Source: Deferribacterales bacterium Deferri_01
GTDB lineage: Bacteria; Chrysiogenota; Deferribacteres; Deferribacterales; Geovibrionaceae
Length of the DNA: 64,000 nucleotides
Assembly: GCA_001603805.1 (NCBI GenBank)
Contig: LUZY01000005.1
Coordinates: 1-64,000, forward strand
Reading direction: 5' to 3'
Within the stretch, counting starts at the first letter, position 1, and each line of letters opens with the position of its first letter. The notes below the pieces were generated by a model, which saw only the letters and a program-made list of their open reading frames with translations, did not search any database and was not told the origin of the DNA. Below are positions 45,052 through 56,021 of this stretch, in pieces. The position numbers and the translations under genes are program-made.

Positions 45052-46081
45052 GATACATGTGGATCTTGAAAAACAGGTGGATGAGTCATATGACATTAAC
45101 CTGTCATCCGGTTTTATAGAGGATACGCTCTCACATTACGAGGATGCGTTTTTTCTGGCGGATTCAACGGTTTACGCATTTTACGGAGAGCTTTTTCAGG
45201 GGCGCAGAACCTTTGTTCTTGAAGCATCAGAAAAAGCAAAGAGCATCGAATCCGTTATCAGCGTACTTGAGTTTCTCCATGACGGCGGCTGCCGCAGGGA
45301 TGGAACGCTTGTTGCAGTTGGCGGAGGTATAACCGGTGATCTGGGCGGGTTTGCCGCTTCTCTTTATATGAGAGGCATAAACTATGTTCAGGTTCCCACA
45401 ACGCTGCTTTCCATGGTTGATTCCTCTGTAGGCGGGAAAACAGGCGTAAATTTCTTGACATCAAAGAATAATATCGGTGCGTTTCATCAGCCCAAGGCTG
45501 TCTATATTGATACGGATTTTCTGAAGACTCTCGATGATGATGAGTTTCTCAACGGAATGGCTGAGGTTGTGAAATACGGCGCAATATTTGATGCAGATTT
45601 TTTTGATATGCTTCTGGAGAAGAAGGCGGAAGTTATTGCCAGAAATCAGGATGTTCTTCTGGAGATAATCACCGAATGCTGCCGCATGAAGGCGGAAGTG
45701 GTGAAAGAGGACGAAAAGGAACAGGGTGTGCGCAAGCTCCTTAACTTCGGACACACCTTCGGACACGCAATAGAGACTGACTCCGGCTTTGCTGTGAAAC
45801 ACGGCTTCGGTGTCGCCACCGGAATGTATCTGGAAAATATGTTCGGGCTGAAAGAGGGTTACTGTTCGGAGGATTCTGTGAAAAGACTCTCCGAAATCCT
45901 TGACGCTTACGGTTTTGACAAAGAGTATAAAATAAAAGATAAAGATGCGTTTTTCGCTGCTCTTTCCGCAGATAAAAAAGCGGATAAAAAAGGACTTACA
46001 GTTGTTTTTGCCTCTGAGATAGGTAAGGCTGAGTGGGTCAGCGGCATTAAAGCGGATCTTGTTAAGGATTTTTACTGCTGA
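45044..46081 (+). CDS. aroB: 3-dehydroquinate synthase
   Basis: 345 aa from ATG 45044. NAD- and metal-dependent second shikimate step. Seen: VAVGGGITGDLGGFAASLYMRGINYVQVPTTLLSMVDSSVGGKTGVN, NGMAEVVKYGAIFD and metal-binding NFGHTFGHAIE. With aroK and aroQ nearby and aroF/aroA in the other cluster, only aroE and aroC of the shikimate pathway are absent from the window. Confidence 0.96.
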   Translation: MRKIHVDLEKQVDESYDINLSSGFIEDTLSHYEDAFFLADSTVYAFYGELFQGRRTFVLEASEKAKSIESVISVLEFLHDGGCRRDGTLVAVGGGITGDLGGFAASLYMRGINYVQVPTTLLSMVDSSVGGKTGVNFLTSKNNIGAFHQPKAVYIDTDFLKTLDDDEFLNGMAEVVKYGAIFDADFFDMLLEKKAEVIARNQDVLLEIITECCRMKAEVVKEDEKEQGVRKLLNFGHTFGHAIETDSGFAVKHGFGVATGMYLENMFGLKEGYCSEDSVKRLSEILDAYGFDKEYKIKDKDAFFAALSADKKADKKGLTVVFASEIGKAEWVSGIKADLVKDFYC

Positions 46082-46082
46082 T

Positions 46083-47519
46083 ATGGACGAAATTAACCGT
46101 TCCAAATATCTTAATGACATAGAGTATTTTTCACGAAAGCTGGAAGAAGATCCGGCTTCCAAGCTGTTTATGCCTCTTTCTGTGGCTCTTCTGAAACTCA
46201 ATAAATATGATGATGTTATCTATTACTGTGCCCACGGGCTTGAGCATTTTCCGGAGCTGCTGGGTGCCAAAACTGTTATGGCACAGGCATATATGGGCAA
46301 GGGAAAAGTTGAGGACGCTAAAGGGCTTCTGAAACAGGTTATTTTAGTCAGCCGTTTTAACTACAAAGCAAACAAGCTCATGGGTGATATATACCGTGCA
46401 GAAAACGATATTGAACGTGCCCTTGAGTATTACAGAAAAGCATACAGGATTTCGCCGGAGGATAAAAAGCTCGGCGAAGATATTATAGAGCTTGAAAATC
46501 TTCTGGAAAAAGGCTTTCAGGCTGCCGATGAACTCGAACTCCCTGACAGGGACAGTGATCTTGTGGAGGCTATGGCAGGGGAACTTGCCGATGAAGTTAA
46601 AGAAGAGCTTTCCCACGATACATATGAAGATAAAGACCTTGCGGAAGATGAAATAGAGAAGACCCTTCAGCAGATCTCCGAAAAAGATGCGGAGGATGAA
46701 GACGGGTTTGATATGGACAGCCTCGGCAGGGAAGACTTTGAGGAAGAGATCAGAGAAAATCTTCTTGCCAGTGTGGATGATGAGATAAGATCAAAAGAAA
46801 TTCAGGGCGATGTGGTTCGTCTTGACGAAGAAGATATTCTCTCCGAACCGCCTGAACCTGCAAAAAAACAGGAAAAAGCTTTTCCGGAGGCAAGTTCAGA
46901 TGACGACCGTATTGAGCTTGACGATTTCGCCGCAGAGATAGAAAAAGCCGAAGACGATGCTGTTATGTCAATGCTGGGAGACGCCTTTTCTTCTTTCGGG
47001 TCATCTTCTTACGGCGATGAAATAATTGCGGATAAACCCCGTGAATTTATAGAAGACAGTGAATCAGAAGGGCATTTCATCCATGATGAGCCTGAACACA
47101 GATTTGATGATGAATCAGAGGAACTGCCAGAAGAACATACGGCAGAGCCGGAAGAAGAAACTGAGCGTGAGGAACTGAACGAGGCAGATGCTGTACAGGA
47201 GCCGGAAGTAGAACCTGAACAGTATTCTTTTGAAGAGGAACCCGCAGAGGAAGTCATTAAGGAAGAGCCCATAAGCCGGCTGGAGCCTGAAACGGAAGAA
47301 ACTGAAGAGATTCTTCCCGACGCAGAGCCTGAAAAGGAAGAACCTGAAGAACCTGCCACGACCGAACAGCCCGAACCCAAGCAGCTTACCCCCCAAGAAA
47401 AACTGGCGGAAGCTAAAAGAATGCTTGTGGAAGCTCAGGTGGTGACCCTTGAAAATGCTCTCGCCTGCGTAATAAATAAAACAAGAAAAAGAAAGCAAGC
47501 CTCGAAGGAGGAAAAATGA
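46083..47519 (+). CDS. TPR protein with long acidic Pro/Glu-rich tail
   Basis: 478 aa from ATG 46083, one base after the aroB stop. The N-terminal 150 residues form about three to four TPR repeats ([64 protein letters not shown]). The remaining 300 residues are very acidic, rich in E, D and P, low-complexity and probably disordered, ending in a short basic helix ([11 protein letters not shown]). No signal peptide or membrane span. Co-expressed with aromatic genes, but function unknown. Confidence 0.8.
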   Translation: MDEINRSKYLNDIEYFSRKLEEDPASKLFMPLSVALLKLNKYDDVIYYCAHGLEHFPELLGAKTVMAQAYMGKGKVEDAKGLLKQVILVSRFNYKANKLMGDIYRAENDIERALEYYRKAYRISPEDKKLGEDIIELENLLEKGFQAADELELPDRDSDLVEAMAGELADEVKEELSHDTYEDKDLAEDEIEKTLQQISEKDAEDEDGFDMDSLGREDFEEEIRENLLASVDDEIRSKEIQGDVVRLDEEDILSEPPEPAKKQEKAFPEASSDDDRIELDDFAAEIEKAEDDAVMSMLGDAFSSFGSSSYGDEIIADKPREFIEDSESEGHFIHDEPEHRFDDESEELPEEHTAEPEEETEREELNEADAVQEPEVEPEQYSFEEEPAEEVIKEEPISRLEPETEETEEILPDAEPEKEEPEEPATTEQPEPKQLTPQEKLAEAKRMLVEAQVVTLENALACVINKTRKRKQASKEEK

Positions 47520-47941
47520 AACTGCTTGTAATAAACGGACCTAACCTTAACCTGCTTGGCAGAAGGGAAAGCACGCACTACGGAACGCTTACCCTTACTG
47601 ACATAAATACAAAGCTTATTGAAAAAGCGGACGGCAGGGCGGAGATGGAGTTTTTTCAGTCGAATCATGAAGGGGCTATCATAGACCGTATCCAGCAGGC
47701 ATCAGGTTTTGACGGAATCATACTCAACGCTGGAGCATACACTCATACAAGCATAGCGATACGGGATGCTCTGCTGACAGTGAAGATACCTTTTGTTGAG
47801 GTGCATCTTTCCAATGTATATGCCAGAGAGGACTTCCGCCATAAATCATATCTCAGTGATATAGCAAAAGGCGTTGTTGCCGGTTTCGGCTGGATGTCAT
47901 ACATTCTTGCCCTTGAATCTTTCCTTTCGGAGTCAAAATGA
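47516..47941 (+). CDS. aroQ: 3-dehydroquinate dehydratase, type II
   Basis: 141 aa. Dodecameric type-II enzyme: [51 protein letters not shown] and [31 protein letters not shown], including the active tyrosine-loop arginine and histidine. Overlaps both neighbours by 4 bases. Confidence 0.96.
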   Translation: MKLLVINGPNLNLLGRRESTHYGTLTLTDINTKLIEKADGRAEMEFFQSNHEGAIIDRIQQASGFDGIILNAGAYTHTSIAIRDALLTVKIPFVEVHLSNVYAREDFRHKSYLSDIAKGVVAGFGWMSYILALESFLSESK

Positions 47942-48996
47942 AAAGAATAGAACGTCTTCTGGGGATGATGAACAAAACAGGTTTAAAAAACCTTCTGCTC
48001 ACAGATCCGGCGGATATATTTTACCTTACAGGCTTCACAGGAAGCACAGCATATTTGTTTGTTGAACCTGAAAAAGCAGTTTTCTTTACAGACGGCAGAT
48101 ACGAAGAGCAGATCAAAACAGAAATCAGCAGCGAAATAAAAACTGTAATAGTTAAAACCTACGGGACTTCCCTCTGCGAGCTTGCCAAACAGAAAGGACA
48201 GCTCACCGTCAGCCCCAAGTGCTCTCTCAGTGTTTACACTATGCTAAAGGACAGTGCAGAGGAGCTGCTCATTGATTCAAAAGATGTAGTAAGCCTCATG
48301 CGGAGCGTGAAGGACAGGGAAGAGGTTGAACTGATCGCACATGCCTTCAAGGTTGCAGGAAACGCATTTCTGGAATCACTGTCACAGTGGCGTTACGGAA
48401 TGAACGAAACCGAATGGGCGGCGATCCTTGAATATAACATGCGAAAAAAGGGCGCAACGGACAGAAGCTTTGAAACCATAATCGCTTCCGGCGAGAGGGG
48501 GGCACTCCCCCACGGAACAGCCGGAGCCCGTGTTATAAATGCAGGCGATCCTGTCACTGTGGATTACGGCTGCAGGTTCAACTATTGCAGTGACATAACA
48601 AGAGTAGTCTATGACGGAAGTGACCCGTTTGTGCTTGAGATAACTGATATAGTTAAAGGCGCAATGGATGCGGCGAAATCAGTTATCCGCCCCGGTGTGC
48701 GTTGTTCTTCGGTTGATAAAGCAGCGAGGGACTACATAGAAAAAAAAGGCTACGGAGAGTTCTTTAATCATGGATTGGGGCATGGTGTGGGCATAAATGT
48801 TCATGAAGCGCCTTCGTTCAATTTCAGGGACGAAACGGTTCTTGTTCAGGGTATGGTACTCACTGTTGAACCGGGTATTTACCTTCCCGGCAGATTCGGC
48901 GTAAGGCTTGAAGACACAGTGGTTGTAAGTGAAAACAGTTGTGTAAATCTTACCGCTGTGCTAGAAGACTACGTTTATAAAATCCTTCAGAGGTGA
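47938..48996 (+). CDS. M24 Xaa-Pro aminopeptidase/dipeptidase
   Basis: 352 aa. A creatinase-like N-domain (about 1-125) precedes a pita-bread M24 domain. Dimetal ligands are seen in [17 protein letters not shown] (two Asp), [16 protein letters not shown] (His), [14 protein letters not shown] (Glu) and RLEDTVVV (Glu). The order aroQ-pepQ-efp-accB-accC is widely conserved in bacteria. Confidence 0.93.
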   Translation: MKRIERLLGMMNKTGLKNLLLTDPADIFYLTGFTGSTAYLFVEPEKAVFFTDGRYEEQIKTEISSEIKTVIVKTYGTSLCELAKQKGQLTVSPKCSLSVYTMLKDSAEELLIDSKDVVSLMRSVKDREEVELIAHAFKVAGNAFLESLSQWRYGMNETEWAAILEYNMRKKGATDRSFETIIASGERGALPHGTAGARVINAGDPVTVDYGCRFNYCSDITRVVYDGSDPFVLEITDIVKGAMDAAKSVIRPGVRCSSVDKAARDYIEKKGYGEFFNHGLGHGVGINVHEAPSFNFRDETVLVQGMVLTVEPGIYLPGRFGVRLEDTVVVSENSCVNLTAVLEDYVYKILQR

Positions 48997-49002
48997 AGCC
49001 CG

Positions 49003-49572
49003 ATGATTACCCCGAACCAGTTTAAAAAAGGAGCAAAAATAGAAGTTGACGGTGAACCCTACACCATCGTCGAATATCTTCATATAAAGATGGGAAGAGG
49101 CGGAGCAAACGTCCGCACCAAAATAAAAAGTCTTCTTACAGGCAACGTTATTGAAAGAACATACAAGTCCGATGAAAAAATAAAACAGCCGGACTTTGAA
49201 GAAAAAGAGATGCAGTATCTCTATAAAGACGGCGAATCCTATGTATTCATGGATAATGAAACATATGAGCAGGTATTCGTACCCGAAGGTGACGTGGGCG
49301 AGCTTGCAGACTTTATGCCCGAAAACCTTAATGTTTACGTACTTCTCTTCAACCAGAAGCCTATGGGAGTTCAGCTCCCTAACTTCGTGGAGCTTCCCGT
49401 AGCGCAGACCGACCCCGGTCTCAAAGGCGACACGGTGAGCGGCGGTTCCAAACCGGCGACTGTCTCCACCGGAGGCGTTGTGCAGGTTCCGCTTTTTATT
49501 AATGAAGGAGATGTACTCAAGATTGATACAAGGACAGGCTCTTACATGGAAAGAGTAAGGTCTGCCAGATAG
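49003..49572 (+). CDS. efp: Translation elongation factor P
   Basis: 189 aa, three KOW/OB domains. Relieves ribosome stalling at polyproline. The loop that normally carries the modified residue reads IKMGRGGANVRTK, with arginine at position 32 (codon 49096) instead of the lysine of most bacteria. R32 is the rhamnosylated residue in EarP-type systems, but the surrounding residues differ from that group and no earP gene is adjacent. C-terminal signature VSTGGVVQVPLFINEGDVLKIDTRTGSYMERV is intact. Confidence 0.96.
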   Translation: MITPNQFKKGAKIEVDGEPYTIVEYLHIKMGRGGANVRTKIKSLLTGNVIERTYKSDEKIKQPDFEEKEMQYLYKDGESYVFMDNETYEQVFVPEGDVGELADFMPENLNVYVLLFNQKPMGVQLPNFVELPVAQTDPGLKGDTVSGGSKPATVSTGGVVQVPLFINEGDVLKIDTRTGSYMERVRSAR

Positions 49573-49582
49573 GAGGAAGACT

Positions 49583-50056
49583 TTGGAACTTAAAGACATC
49601 AGGGAACTGATACGCTTCATTGACAAGTCGGAAATTAAAGAATTTGAATACGAAACAGAAAACGGGGAGAGAGTTTATATCTCCAAAAAAGACGATACAC
49701 CTGTTTTTGCCGCTGCACCCGCAACTGCTTACGCTCAGGCACCCGCAGCACCTGCTGCACCCGCTGCTGCCCCAGCTTCTGCCGTGGAAAGCAAGGAAAC
49801 CGGACTTACCGGTAATCAGGTAGAAATAAAAACACCTATAGTGGGTACATTCTACGAAGCTCCCTCACCCGGTGCAGAGCCTTTCATAAAAGAAGGCGAT
49901 ACTGTTAAAAAAGGTCAGACACTCTGCATAGTCGAAGCCATGAAAATCATGAATGAGATAGAAGCTGAGTTCGACTGCAAGATAGTGCGTAAAATAGGGC
50001 AGAACGCTAAACCTGTCGAATACGGCGAAGTTATCTTCATAGCAGAGCCTGTTTAA
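49583..50056 (+). CDS. accB: Biotin carboxyl carrier protein of acetyl-CoA carboxylase
   Basis: 157 aa, TTG start after a perfect AGGAGG. An N-terminal helix and an Ala/Pro-rich flexible linker (about 50-75) precede the biotinyl domain. The biotin lysine is in EAMKIMNE (about K120). Works with AccC, encoded 10 bases downstream; AccA/AccD are not in the window. Confidence 0.96.
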   Translation: MELKDIRELIRFIDKSEIKEFEYETENGERVYISKKDDTPVFAAAPATAYAQAPAAPAAPAAAPASAVESKETGLTGNQVEIKTPIVGTFYEAPSPGAEPFIKEGDTVKKGQTLCIVEAMKIMNEIEAEFDCKIVRKIGQNAKPVEYGEVIFIAEPV

Positions 50057-50066
50057 GGAAAGGGCT

Positions 50067-51404
50067 ATGTTTGAAAAGGTTTTAGTAGCGAACAGAGGTG
50101 AAATAGCACTGAGAGTCCTGCGCGCCTGCAAGGAGCTTGGCATCAAAACTGTTGCCGTTTACTCCGAGGCAGACAAGGAATCTCTGCATGTCGCTTTCGC
50201 TGATGAGGCGGTCTGTATCGGACCTTACCAGTCAGCAAAAAGCTATCTCGACATAAAAAGCATTATCGCCGCAGCCGAAATAGCCAATGTGGATGCGATT
50301 CACCCCGGCTACGGCTTCATGGCGGAAAATGCCAATTTTGCCAAAATCTGCGAGGAATGCGGATTCAAATTCATAGGACCCAAGGCGGAACACATTGACC
50401 TTATGGGCAATAAATCCCGTGCCAAGGATGTTATGAAAGGATTCGGCGTGCCGACAGTTCCCGGAAGTGACGGTGCTGTGGCTTCTGCTGATGAGGCGCT
50501 TAAGATAGCAAAAGAAATCGGCTTTCCCGTTATGATTAAGGCAAGCGCAGGCGGCGGCGGAAAAGGGATGAGGGTTGCGCTCAATGAAATGAGCTTCCTC
50601 AACAGCTTTCAGCTTGCCCGCTCCGAAAGTCTTAATGCTTTCAACTCGGATGAGATCTACATCGAAAAGTTTATAGAAAACCCCCGCCATATAGAGATTC
50701 AGGTCTTCGGTGACGGCAAAGGGAAAGGGCTCCACTTCTTTGAGCGTGAATGCTCCATCCAGAGACGCCACCAGAAACTTCTTGAAGAGGCTCCCAGCAT
50801 GGCTATCAGCGATGCCACAAGAAAGAAGATGGGCGAAGTTTCCGTAGCCGCTGTTGAATCACTGGGCTATGAAAACGCAGGAACAATCGAATACCTTGTG
50901 GATGACAAAGAAAACTTCTACTTCATGGAGATGAACACCAGAATTCAGGTGGAACACCCCGTGACAGAAATGATAACAGGCTATGATCTTGTTGTTCTTC
51001 AGCTTCGTGTGGCGGCAGGCGAACCGCTTACCATCAATCAGGAAGACATCAAAATCATGGGACACGCCATAGAGTGCAGGATCAACGCCGAAGACCCCGA
51101 AACCTTCCGCCCCTGCCCCGGCAAAATTGACGGCTATATAGTTCCCGGCGGCTTCGGAGTAAGGGTTGACTCAAGCTGCTATCAGGGCTATACGGTTCTC
51201 CCTTATTATGACTCAATGATCGCAAAGCTCATAACCTTCGGTAAAACAAGGGATATGGCTATAGCGAGAATGAGAAGGGCGCTTGACGAATACGTTATAG
51301 ACGGAATCAAAAGTACGATTCCCCTTCACGAACGTATCCTTGAACACCACGCCTTCATTAAGGGCGACGTAACAACTGCATTCATAGAGAAGTATTTCGG
51401 ATGA
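50067..51404 (+). CDS. accC: Biotin carboxylase
   Basis: 445 aa. ATP-grasp enzyme: [85 protein letters not shown] and [13 protein letters not shown]. Carboxylates AccB. The stop overlaps the next gene by 4 bases. Confidence 0.97.
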   Translation: MFEKVLVANRGEIALRVLRACKELGIKTVAVYSEADKESLHVAFADEAVCIGPYQSAKSYLDIKSIIAAAEIANVDAIHPGYGFMAENANFAKICEECGFKFIGPKAEHIDLMGNKSRAKDVMKGFGVPTVPGSDGAVASADEALKIAKEIGFPVMIKASAGGGGKGMRVALNEMSFLNSFQLARSESLNAFNSDEIYIEKFIENPRHIEIQVFGDGKGKGLHFFERECSIQRRHQKLLEEAPSMAISDATRKKMGEVSVAAVESLGYENAGTIEYLVDDKENFYFMEMNTRIQVEHPVTEMITGYDLVVLQLRVAAGEPLTINQEDIKIMGHAIECRINAEDPETFRPCPGKIDGYIVPGGFGVRVDSSCYQGYTVLPYYDSMIAKLITFGKTRDMAIARMRRALDEYVIDGIKSTIPLHERILEHHAFIKGDVTTAFIEKYFG

Positions 51405-52993
51405 GGTTTTTACTCGTTCCGCTTACTCTCTTACTTACATTAACATTCGCAAATCAGTCAGCCTCCGCCATCGAACAGGCGGAGGTGGACTCTGTTTATA
51501 TTGAGGCGCTCTATGCCGCTGATGACGGTGATCTTGATACAGCCACATCAATGCTTGAAGGCATAAAAAAGGCTGCGGGCGATCCTTATATCTATCTCAA
51601 ACTTTCAGACCTCTATATCAAACTTCAGATGTACGAAACAGCCAAGCTTCGCCTTGGTGAAGGTCTTGATACTTTCCCTGCCGATCCCGAACTTAACTTC
51701 GCTATGGCACAGCTTTACCTTTTCCATTACAGGGATGCCGGAATGGCTGAAATCTTTGCCTCAGACGCACTTAAAGCGGACAGAGACCCTAAATATCTGT
51801 TCATAATGGCGGATATTTATAAAATTCTCGGTGATGAAGAAGGTCTGATGAAAATTCTGGATGAGCTTGTGTTAAGTGAGCCTTCATCAAGAGTTCTGGT
51901 GGAGAGGGGAAATCTGCACCGTAATCATAACCGGCTCAAAGAAGCAGAAGCCGATTATCTCAAAGCATATGAACTTGACGAAGACCTTGGAGCAGCTGCC
52001 AGACTCTCTGAGATTTATATAGAAGAGGAGAACTATGAAAAGGCTGTTAAATACCTTTCTATCCTCTCCGAAAAACGCCCTGATTTTGTACTTTCCGATC
52101 TTAAACTTGCTGAAATCTACAAACGCTCCGACAATAGCGGAAAAGCTCTTGAAATTTTCAGGCGGATACTGCCGAAGGTGGAAGGACGTGAAAAAATATA
52201 CGTTCTCAGGCAGATTGCAGGCATCTACTACGCTGATGACGATTATAAAAATGCTCTGATATACTTCAAACAGGTCGCAGAACTTGCTCCTCAGGATGTT
52301 CAGGTATTCTACTCCATGGGAGTTATAAACGAGCTTGAAAACAAGTTCGCCGAAGCAGAAAAAAACTATCGCAAGGCTCTTGCGGTGCGCCCTGACTACG
52401 TTGAGGCAAGAAAGCGCATAGGCTTTATCAGCCTTCGTGATAAAAAATATGATGAAGGTATAAAAGTTATTACTAAAATTCCCGCCGACCTTCGTGATGT
52501 GGACTATTACCGCATAACAGGGGCTCTTTATAAAGAAAAAGGAACTCTTTCCAAGGCTTATGAAGTGCTTAGAAAAGGCTATGAGGAAAACCCTTCCTCT
52601 GTGGAACTTGTGATAGACTTTGCTCTTGTTCTTGAAAAGCAGAAAAAGTACGATGAGTGCTTTGAAGTGCTGAAAGACTCGCTGGAGCTTAATCCCGGCA
52701 ACGCCGCCCTGATGAACTTTCTCGGTTTTACTTACGCTGATTTAAGCATTAAGCTTGATGAAGCATATTCCCTCATAGAAAGCGCATTGGCGAAAGACCC
52801 TGAAAATCCTGCTTATCTTGACAGCATGGGATGGGTTCTCTACAGATTTGAGAAATATGAAGAGGCTTACGGCTATCAGATAAGGGCTCTGCGAAAAGCC
52901 CCTGATGAAAAAGAGATCCGTGACCATATGAAAGCCATTCTGGAAAGGCTGGAGATTAACAAGTCGGTTGATGATATTCTCAAAGGAAAATAA
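51401..52993 (+). CDS. Exported TPR-repeat protein
   Basis: 530 aa. Signal peptide (about 1-23, [23 protein letters not shown]), then about twelve TPR units through residue 515 ([97 protein letters not shown]). Probably periplasmic or outer-membrane associated. Translational coupling to accC and overlap with the lolB-like gene suggest a house-keeping envelope role, otherwise unknown. Confidence 0.88.
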   Translation: MRFLLVPLTLLLTLTFANQSASAIEQAEVDSVYIEALYAADDGDLDTATSMLEGIKKAAGDPYIYLKLSDLYIKLQMYETAKLRLGEGLDTFPADPELNFAMAQLYLFHYRDAGMAEIFASDALKADRDPKYLFIMADIYKILGDEEGLMKILDELVLSEPSSRVLVERGNLHRNHNRLKEAEADYLKAYELDEDLGAAARLSEIYIEEENYEKAVKYLSILSEKRPDFVLSDLKLAEIYKRSDNSGKALEIFRRILPKVEGREKIYVLRQIAGIYYADDDYKNALIYFKQVAELAPQDVQVFYSMGVINELENKFAEAEKNYRKALAVRPDYVEARKRIGFISLRDKKYDEGIKVITKIPADLRDVDYYRITGALYKEKGTLSKAYEVLRKGYEENPSSVELVIDFALVLEKQKKYDECFEVLKDSLELNPGNAALMNFLGFTYADLSIKLDEAYSLIESALAKDPENPAYLDSMGWVLYRFEKYEEAYGYQIRALRKAPDEKEIRDHMKAILERLEINKSVDDILKGK

Positions 52994-53618
52994 AAAAACA
53001 CTTCAGAATTATGTCAGAATTATATCAGCGTTTATCCTTATAACTGCCGCCGGAGTCTCCTGCGCTCCCAGACACCCGCTTCTTTTGACTGACAGAAAAA
53101 CTGTTACAGCTGATATAATAGCTGAAAACAAACAGATATGCTCTTACAAAGGGCGCATTTCTGTAATATATCAGGACAGCAAAACCGGCGAGGATGTGCG
53201 CTTCCGTGCGCTTCTTGATAAAAAATGCGTTGATGAATTTGATATGAAGATTCTGGGCGCATTCTCAAGGATCATCTATGATATTACATATAGATACGGT
53301 GATGTTAAGGCATATGAAAAGGGCGTGGAAAGCAGCGAAAAGATCAAACTTTTTATGCAGAACAGAGGGCTGGACGGTCTGATACTGGGGCTGCGCTTTC
53401 CGTATGCTTTACCTGATGAATCATATGATATGACTCTTACGGATGACGGTTACCTTTTCAGCAAACCCTATGCGGAAATTGAAGCGGGAAGCGATATGCG
53501 CATCCGGAAGATCCGTCTGGGTGAAATGACTTATGAATACGGCTACAGTAACGGGAGAATGTCTTCCATTAAGGTTGTCAGTATTGATAAAATACTTGAA
53601 ATAGGGCTCCAGTGGTGA
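52971..53618 (+). CDS. Putative LolB-like outer-membrane lipoprotein
   Basis: 215 aa. A hydrophobic export segment (about 16-32) ends in GVSC, a weak lipobox. The mature part is predicted mostly beta, with ADIIAENKQICSYKGRISVIYQDSKTGEDVRFRALLDKKCVDEFDMKILGAFSRIIYDITY, a pattern like LolA/LolB-fold proteins. The gene lies directly before ispE and prs, the place lolB holds in many proteobacteria. Sequence similarity alone is too weak for certainty. It overlaps the TPR gene by 23 bases and ispE by 7; TTG 52968 is an alternative start. Confidence 0.6.
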   Translation: MIFSKENKKTLQNYVRIISAFILITAAGVSCAPRHPLLLTDRKTVTADIIAENKQICSYKGRISVIYQDSKTGEDVRFRALLDKKCVDEFDMKILGAFSRIIYDITYRYGDVKAYEKGVESSEKIKLFMQNRGLDGLILGLRFPYALPDESYDMTLTDDGYLFSKPYAEIEAGSDMRIRKIRLGEMTYEYGYSNGRMSSIKVVSIDKILEIGLQW

Positions 53619-54460
53619 TAAGTGTCCGAAGTTACGCCAAGATAAATATCTTTCTTCATATAAACGGCAAAAGAAGTGACGGATATCACGATCTTCAGAC
53701 TCTTTTCGCTCAGACCGAACTCCACGATACCATAACCATAGATGAAGCGGACCGCACGGAACTTGTGTGCAATGTCCCGGAAATCCCTGTGGATTCTTCA
53801 AATCTTATAATAAGAGTTAAAGATATACTTTCTTCCCGGTATGGTCTGAAAAAGAAATACAGCATAAACCTTGAAAAAAACATCCCCTCAGGGGGAGGAA
53901 TGGGCGGAGGAAGTTCAAATGCCGCCTGTTTTCTTAAAGCTGTCAACAACATGTCAGACTTAGGACTTTCATATTGCGATATGGCGGAAATACTTGGTGA
54001 AATAGGCTCTGATACGGTGTATTTTCTCCATAATAAACCGTGCTACGCAGAAGGTAGGGGAGAAGTAATAGTCAGCGAGGCGGAGCTTCCGTCTGTGCCT
54101 CTTTTGCTGGTAAATCCCAATATACATGTACCCACCGGTGAAATATTCGGGGGCGGAAATTTGAAGTTGACGGCTAAGGCAGATCTGACTAGAATGCCCC
54201 TCGTTGTGGGCTATGAGGAGCTTTTAGCCATGCTTGACAATGGGCTTGAGGCGGCTGTCTTCGCAAAGCACCCCGTTTTGCAGATACTTAAAACAACACT
54301 GCTTGATTCCGGCGCTGACGGGGCTCTCATGAGCGGCAGCGGTTCCACTGTTTTTGGTATCTACAGAACGGATGAACAGCTTTCTAGTGCCTGCAGCATT
54401 ATCAAAGAAAAATTTGCCGACTTTACGGTATTTAAATCAAGAATAAAAGGAGCAGGTTGA
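53612..54460 (+). CDS. ispE: 4-diphosphocytidyl-2-C-methyl-D-erythritol kinase
   Basis: 282 aa; GTG start at 53612 or 53615. GHMP kinase of the MEP pathway: SYAKINIFLHINGKRSDGYHDLQTLF, the ATP loop IPSGGGMGGGSSNAACFL, and MSGSGSTVFGIY. With ispH in the aro operon, two MEP enzymes are in the window. The stop overlaps the prs ATG by one base. Confidence 0.95.
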   Translation: MVISVRSYAKINIFLHINGKRSDGYHDLQTLFAQTELHDTITIDEADRTELVCNVPEIPVDSSNLIIRVKDILSSRYGLKKKYSINLEKNIPSGGGMGGGSSNAACFLKAVNNMSDLGLSYCDMAEILGEIGSDTVYFLHNKPCYAEGRGEVIVSEAELPSVPLLLVNPNIHVPTGEIFGGGNLKLTAKADLTRMPLVVGYEELLAMLDNGLEAAVFAKHPVLQILKTTLLDSGADGALMSGSGSTVFGIYRTDEQLSSACSIIKEKFADFTVFKSRIKGAG

Positions 54461-55410
54461 TGGATTTTCTTCTGTTTTCGGGCAATGCGAACAGAACACT
54501 GGCTGGAGGCATAGCCACGGAACTCGGCGTCAGGCTTGGGGATGCTACTGTAGGCTCTTTCAGCGACGGAGAGATAAGGGTTAAAATTAATGAGAGCGTG
54601 AGAGGAAGAGACGTTTTCGTTGTTCAGTCAACCAGCGCACCCACTGACAGACACCTGATGGAACTCATGATCATGACGGACGCACTCAAAAGGGCATCCG
54701 CAGGAACAATCACAGCGGTTATCCCCTATTTCGGATACGCACGTCAGGACAGAACATCCGAACCCAGAGTACCTATTACAGCCAAACTTGTTGCTAATCT
54801 CCTTGAGACATCCGGCATAGACAGAGTTATGACTATGAACCTTCATGCCGGGCAAATTCAGGGCTTTTTCGATATACCCGTGGATAACCTTTATTCATCT
54901 CCTGTTATCGTCAAGTACATGATAGATAACGGAATGAAAGGTGATGACTATGTTGTGGTATCACCTGATGCAGGCGGTGTTGCCAGAGCAAGAATCTACG
55001 CTAAACTCCTCGGTACTTCTCTTGCGATAATCGATAAGAGAAGAAGCGCACCCAATGCGGCTGAGGCTATGCACGTTATCGGCAGCGTGGAAGGCAAAAA
55101 CGTAATCATAATTGACGATATGATAGACACTGCCGGCACTCTTGTTCAGGCTGCCAATGCGGTAATGAAACACGGAGCGAAATCTGTTATAGCTTCTGCT
55201 GCGCATGGCGTTCTTTCAGGCCCCGCTATGGAGAGAATCACCAACAGCGTGCTTGAAAAGGTTATAATCTCCGACACCGTGGAGCTTGTGAAAGAGAAAC
55301 AGAACTCAAAAATCATGGTTCTAAGCGTGGCGGGAATATTCGCCAAAGCTATAAACAGAATACAGCATAAAGAGAGCATTAGTTCTCTGTTTGAAATGGG
55401 GCATGAATAA
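54460..55410 (+). CDS. prs: Ribose-phosphate pyrophosphokinase
   Basis: 316 aa from ATG 54460, placed by AAAGGAG upstream. Makes PRPP. Seen: FSGNANRTLAGGIATELGVRLG, FSDGEIRVKINESVRGRDVFVVQST, YFGYARQDRTSEPRVPITAKLVA, and the PRPP loop VIIIDDMIDTAGTLVQAA. The usual following gene for ribosomal protein bL25 (ctc/rplY) is missing: pth follows directly with an 8-base overlap. Confidence 0.97.
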   Translation: MDFLLFSGNANRTLAGGIATELGVRLGDATVGSFSDGEIRVKINESVRGRDVFVVQSTSAPTDRHLMELMIMTDALKRASAGTITAVIPYFGYARQDRTSEPRVPITAKLVANLLETSGIDRVMTMNLHAGQIQGFFDIPVDNLYSSPVIVKYMIDNGMKGDDYVVVSPDAGGVARARIYAKLLGTSLAIIDKRRSAPNAAEAMHVIGSVEGKNVIIIDDMIDTAGTLVQAANAVMKHGAKSVIASAAHGVLSGPAMERITNSVLEKVIISDTVELVKEKQNSKIMVLSVAGIFAKAINRIQHKESISSLFEMGHE

Positions 55411-55993
55411 TCTGCTTATAGTCGGACTCGGAAACCCCGGAGTTCAGTACGCCGCAACCAGACATAACCTTGGTTTTATGGTGGCTGATAAACTCGCAGA
55501 ACGCTATAACAGCGGGTTTAAAGACGGGTTCAAAGGACTTTGGGGTGAATTCCGCACGGATGAGAAGCATTTCATCCTCAAACCAATGACATATATGAAC
55601 TTAAGCGGGCAGTCAGTCGTTCCGTTTATGAGCTTTTATAAAATTGAACCTGAAAGCCTTTTGGTTATTCAGGATGATCTTGATATGGAGTTCGGGCGGA
55701 TCAAGTTCCGTAACGGCGGCTCAAGCGGCGGTCATAACGGAATAAAATCCATAATTGAGCTTCTCGGCACTGATAAGTTTGTCAGGCTGAAAATGGGAAT
55801 AGGCAAAAGCAGAAGCGGCGGCACGGTTGGACATGTCCTCGGCAGATTTGAGGACAAGGATCAGCTTGAAAAGTTTGTGGAGCTGGGTACAGACGCCGCA
55901 GAGGCATTTGTCAAAGGCGGCTTGAAGTCTGCTATGAACACTTACAACAACAAGTCAATCTTTGATGATGCAGACACGCCGGAGAAGAACTGA
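55403..55993 (+). CDS. pth: Peptidyl-tRNA hydrolase
   Basis: 196 aa from ATG 55403. Seen: LLIVGLGNPGVQYAATRHNLGFMVAD with the catalytic histidine, LKPMTYMNLSGQSV, IQDDLDMEFGRIKFRNGGSSGGHNGIKSI. Rescues peptidyl-tRNA. The end of the operon runs into the repeat-rich stretch before hppA, where no conventional terminator is seen. Confidence 0.96.
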   Translation: MNNLLIVGLGNPGVQYAATRHNLGFMVADKLAERYNSGFKDGFKGLWGEFRTDEKHFILKPMTYMNLSGQSVVPFMSFYKIEPESLLVIQDDLDMEFGRIKFRNGGSSGGHNGIKSIIELLGTDKFVRLKMGIGKSRSGGTVGHVLGRFEDKDQLEKFVELGTDAAEAFVKGGLKSAMNTYNNKSIFDDADTPEKN

Positions 55994-56021
55994 ACGGACA
56001 CCAGTATTCCAACAGTTCCAT

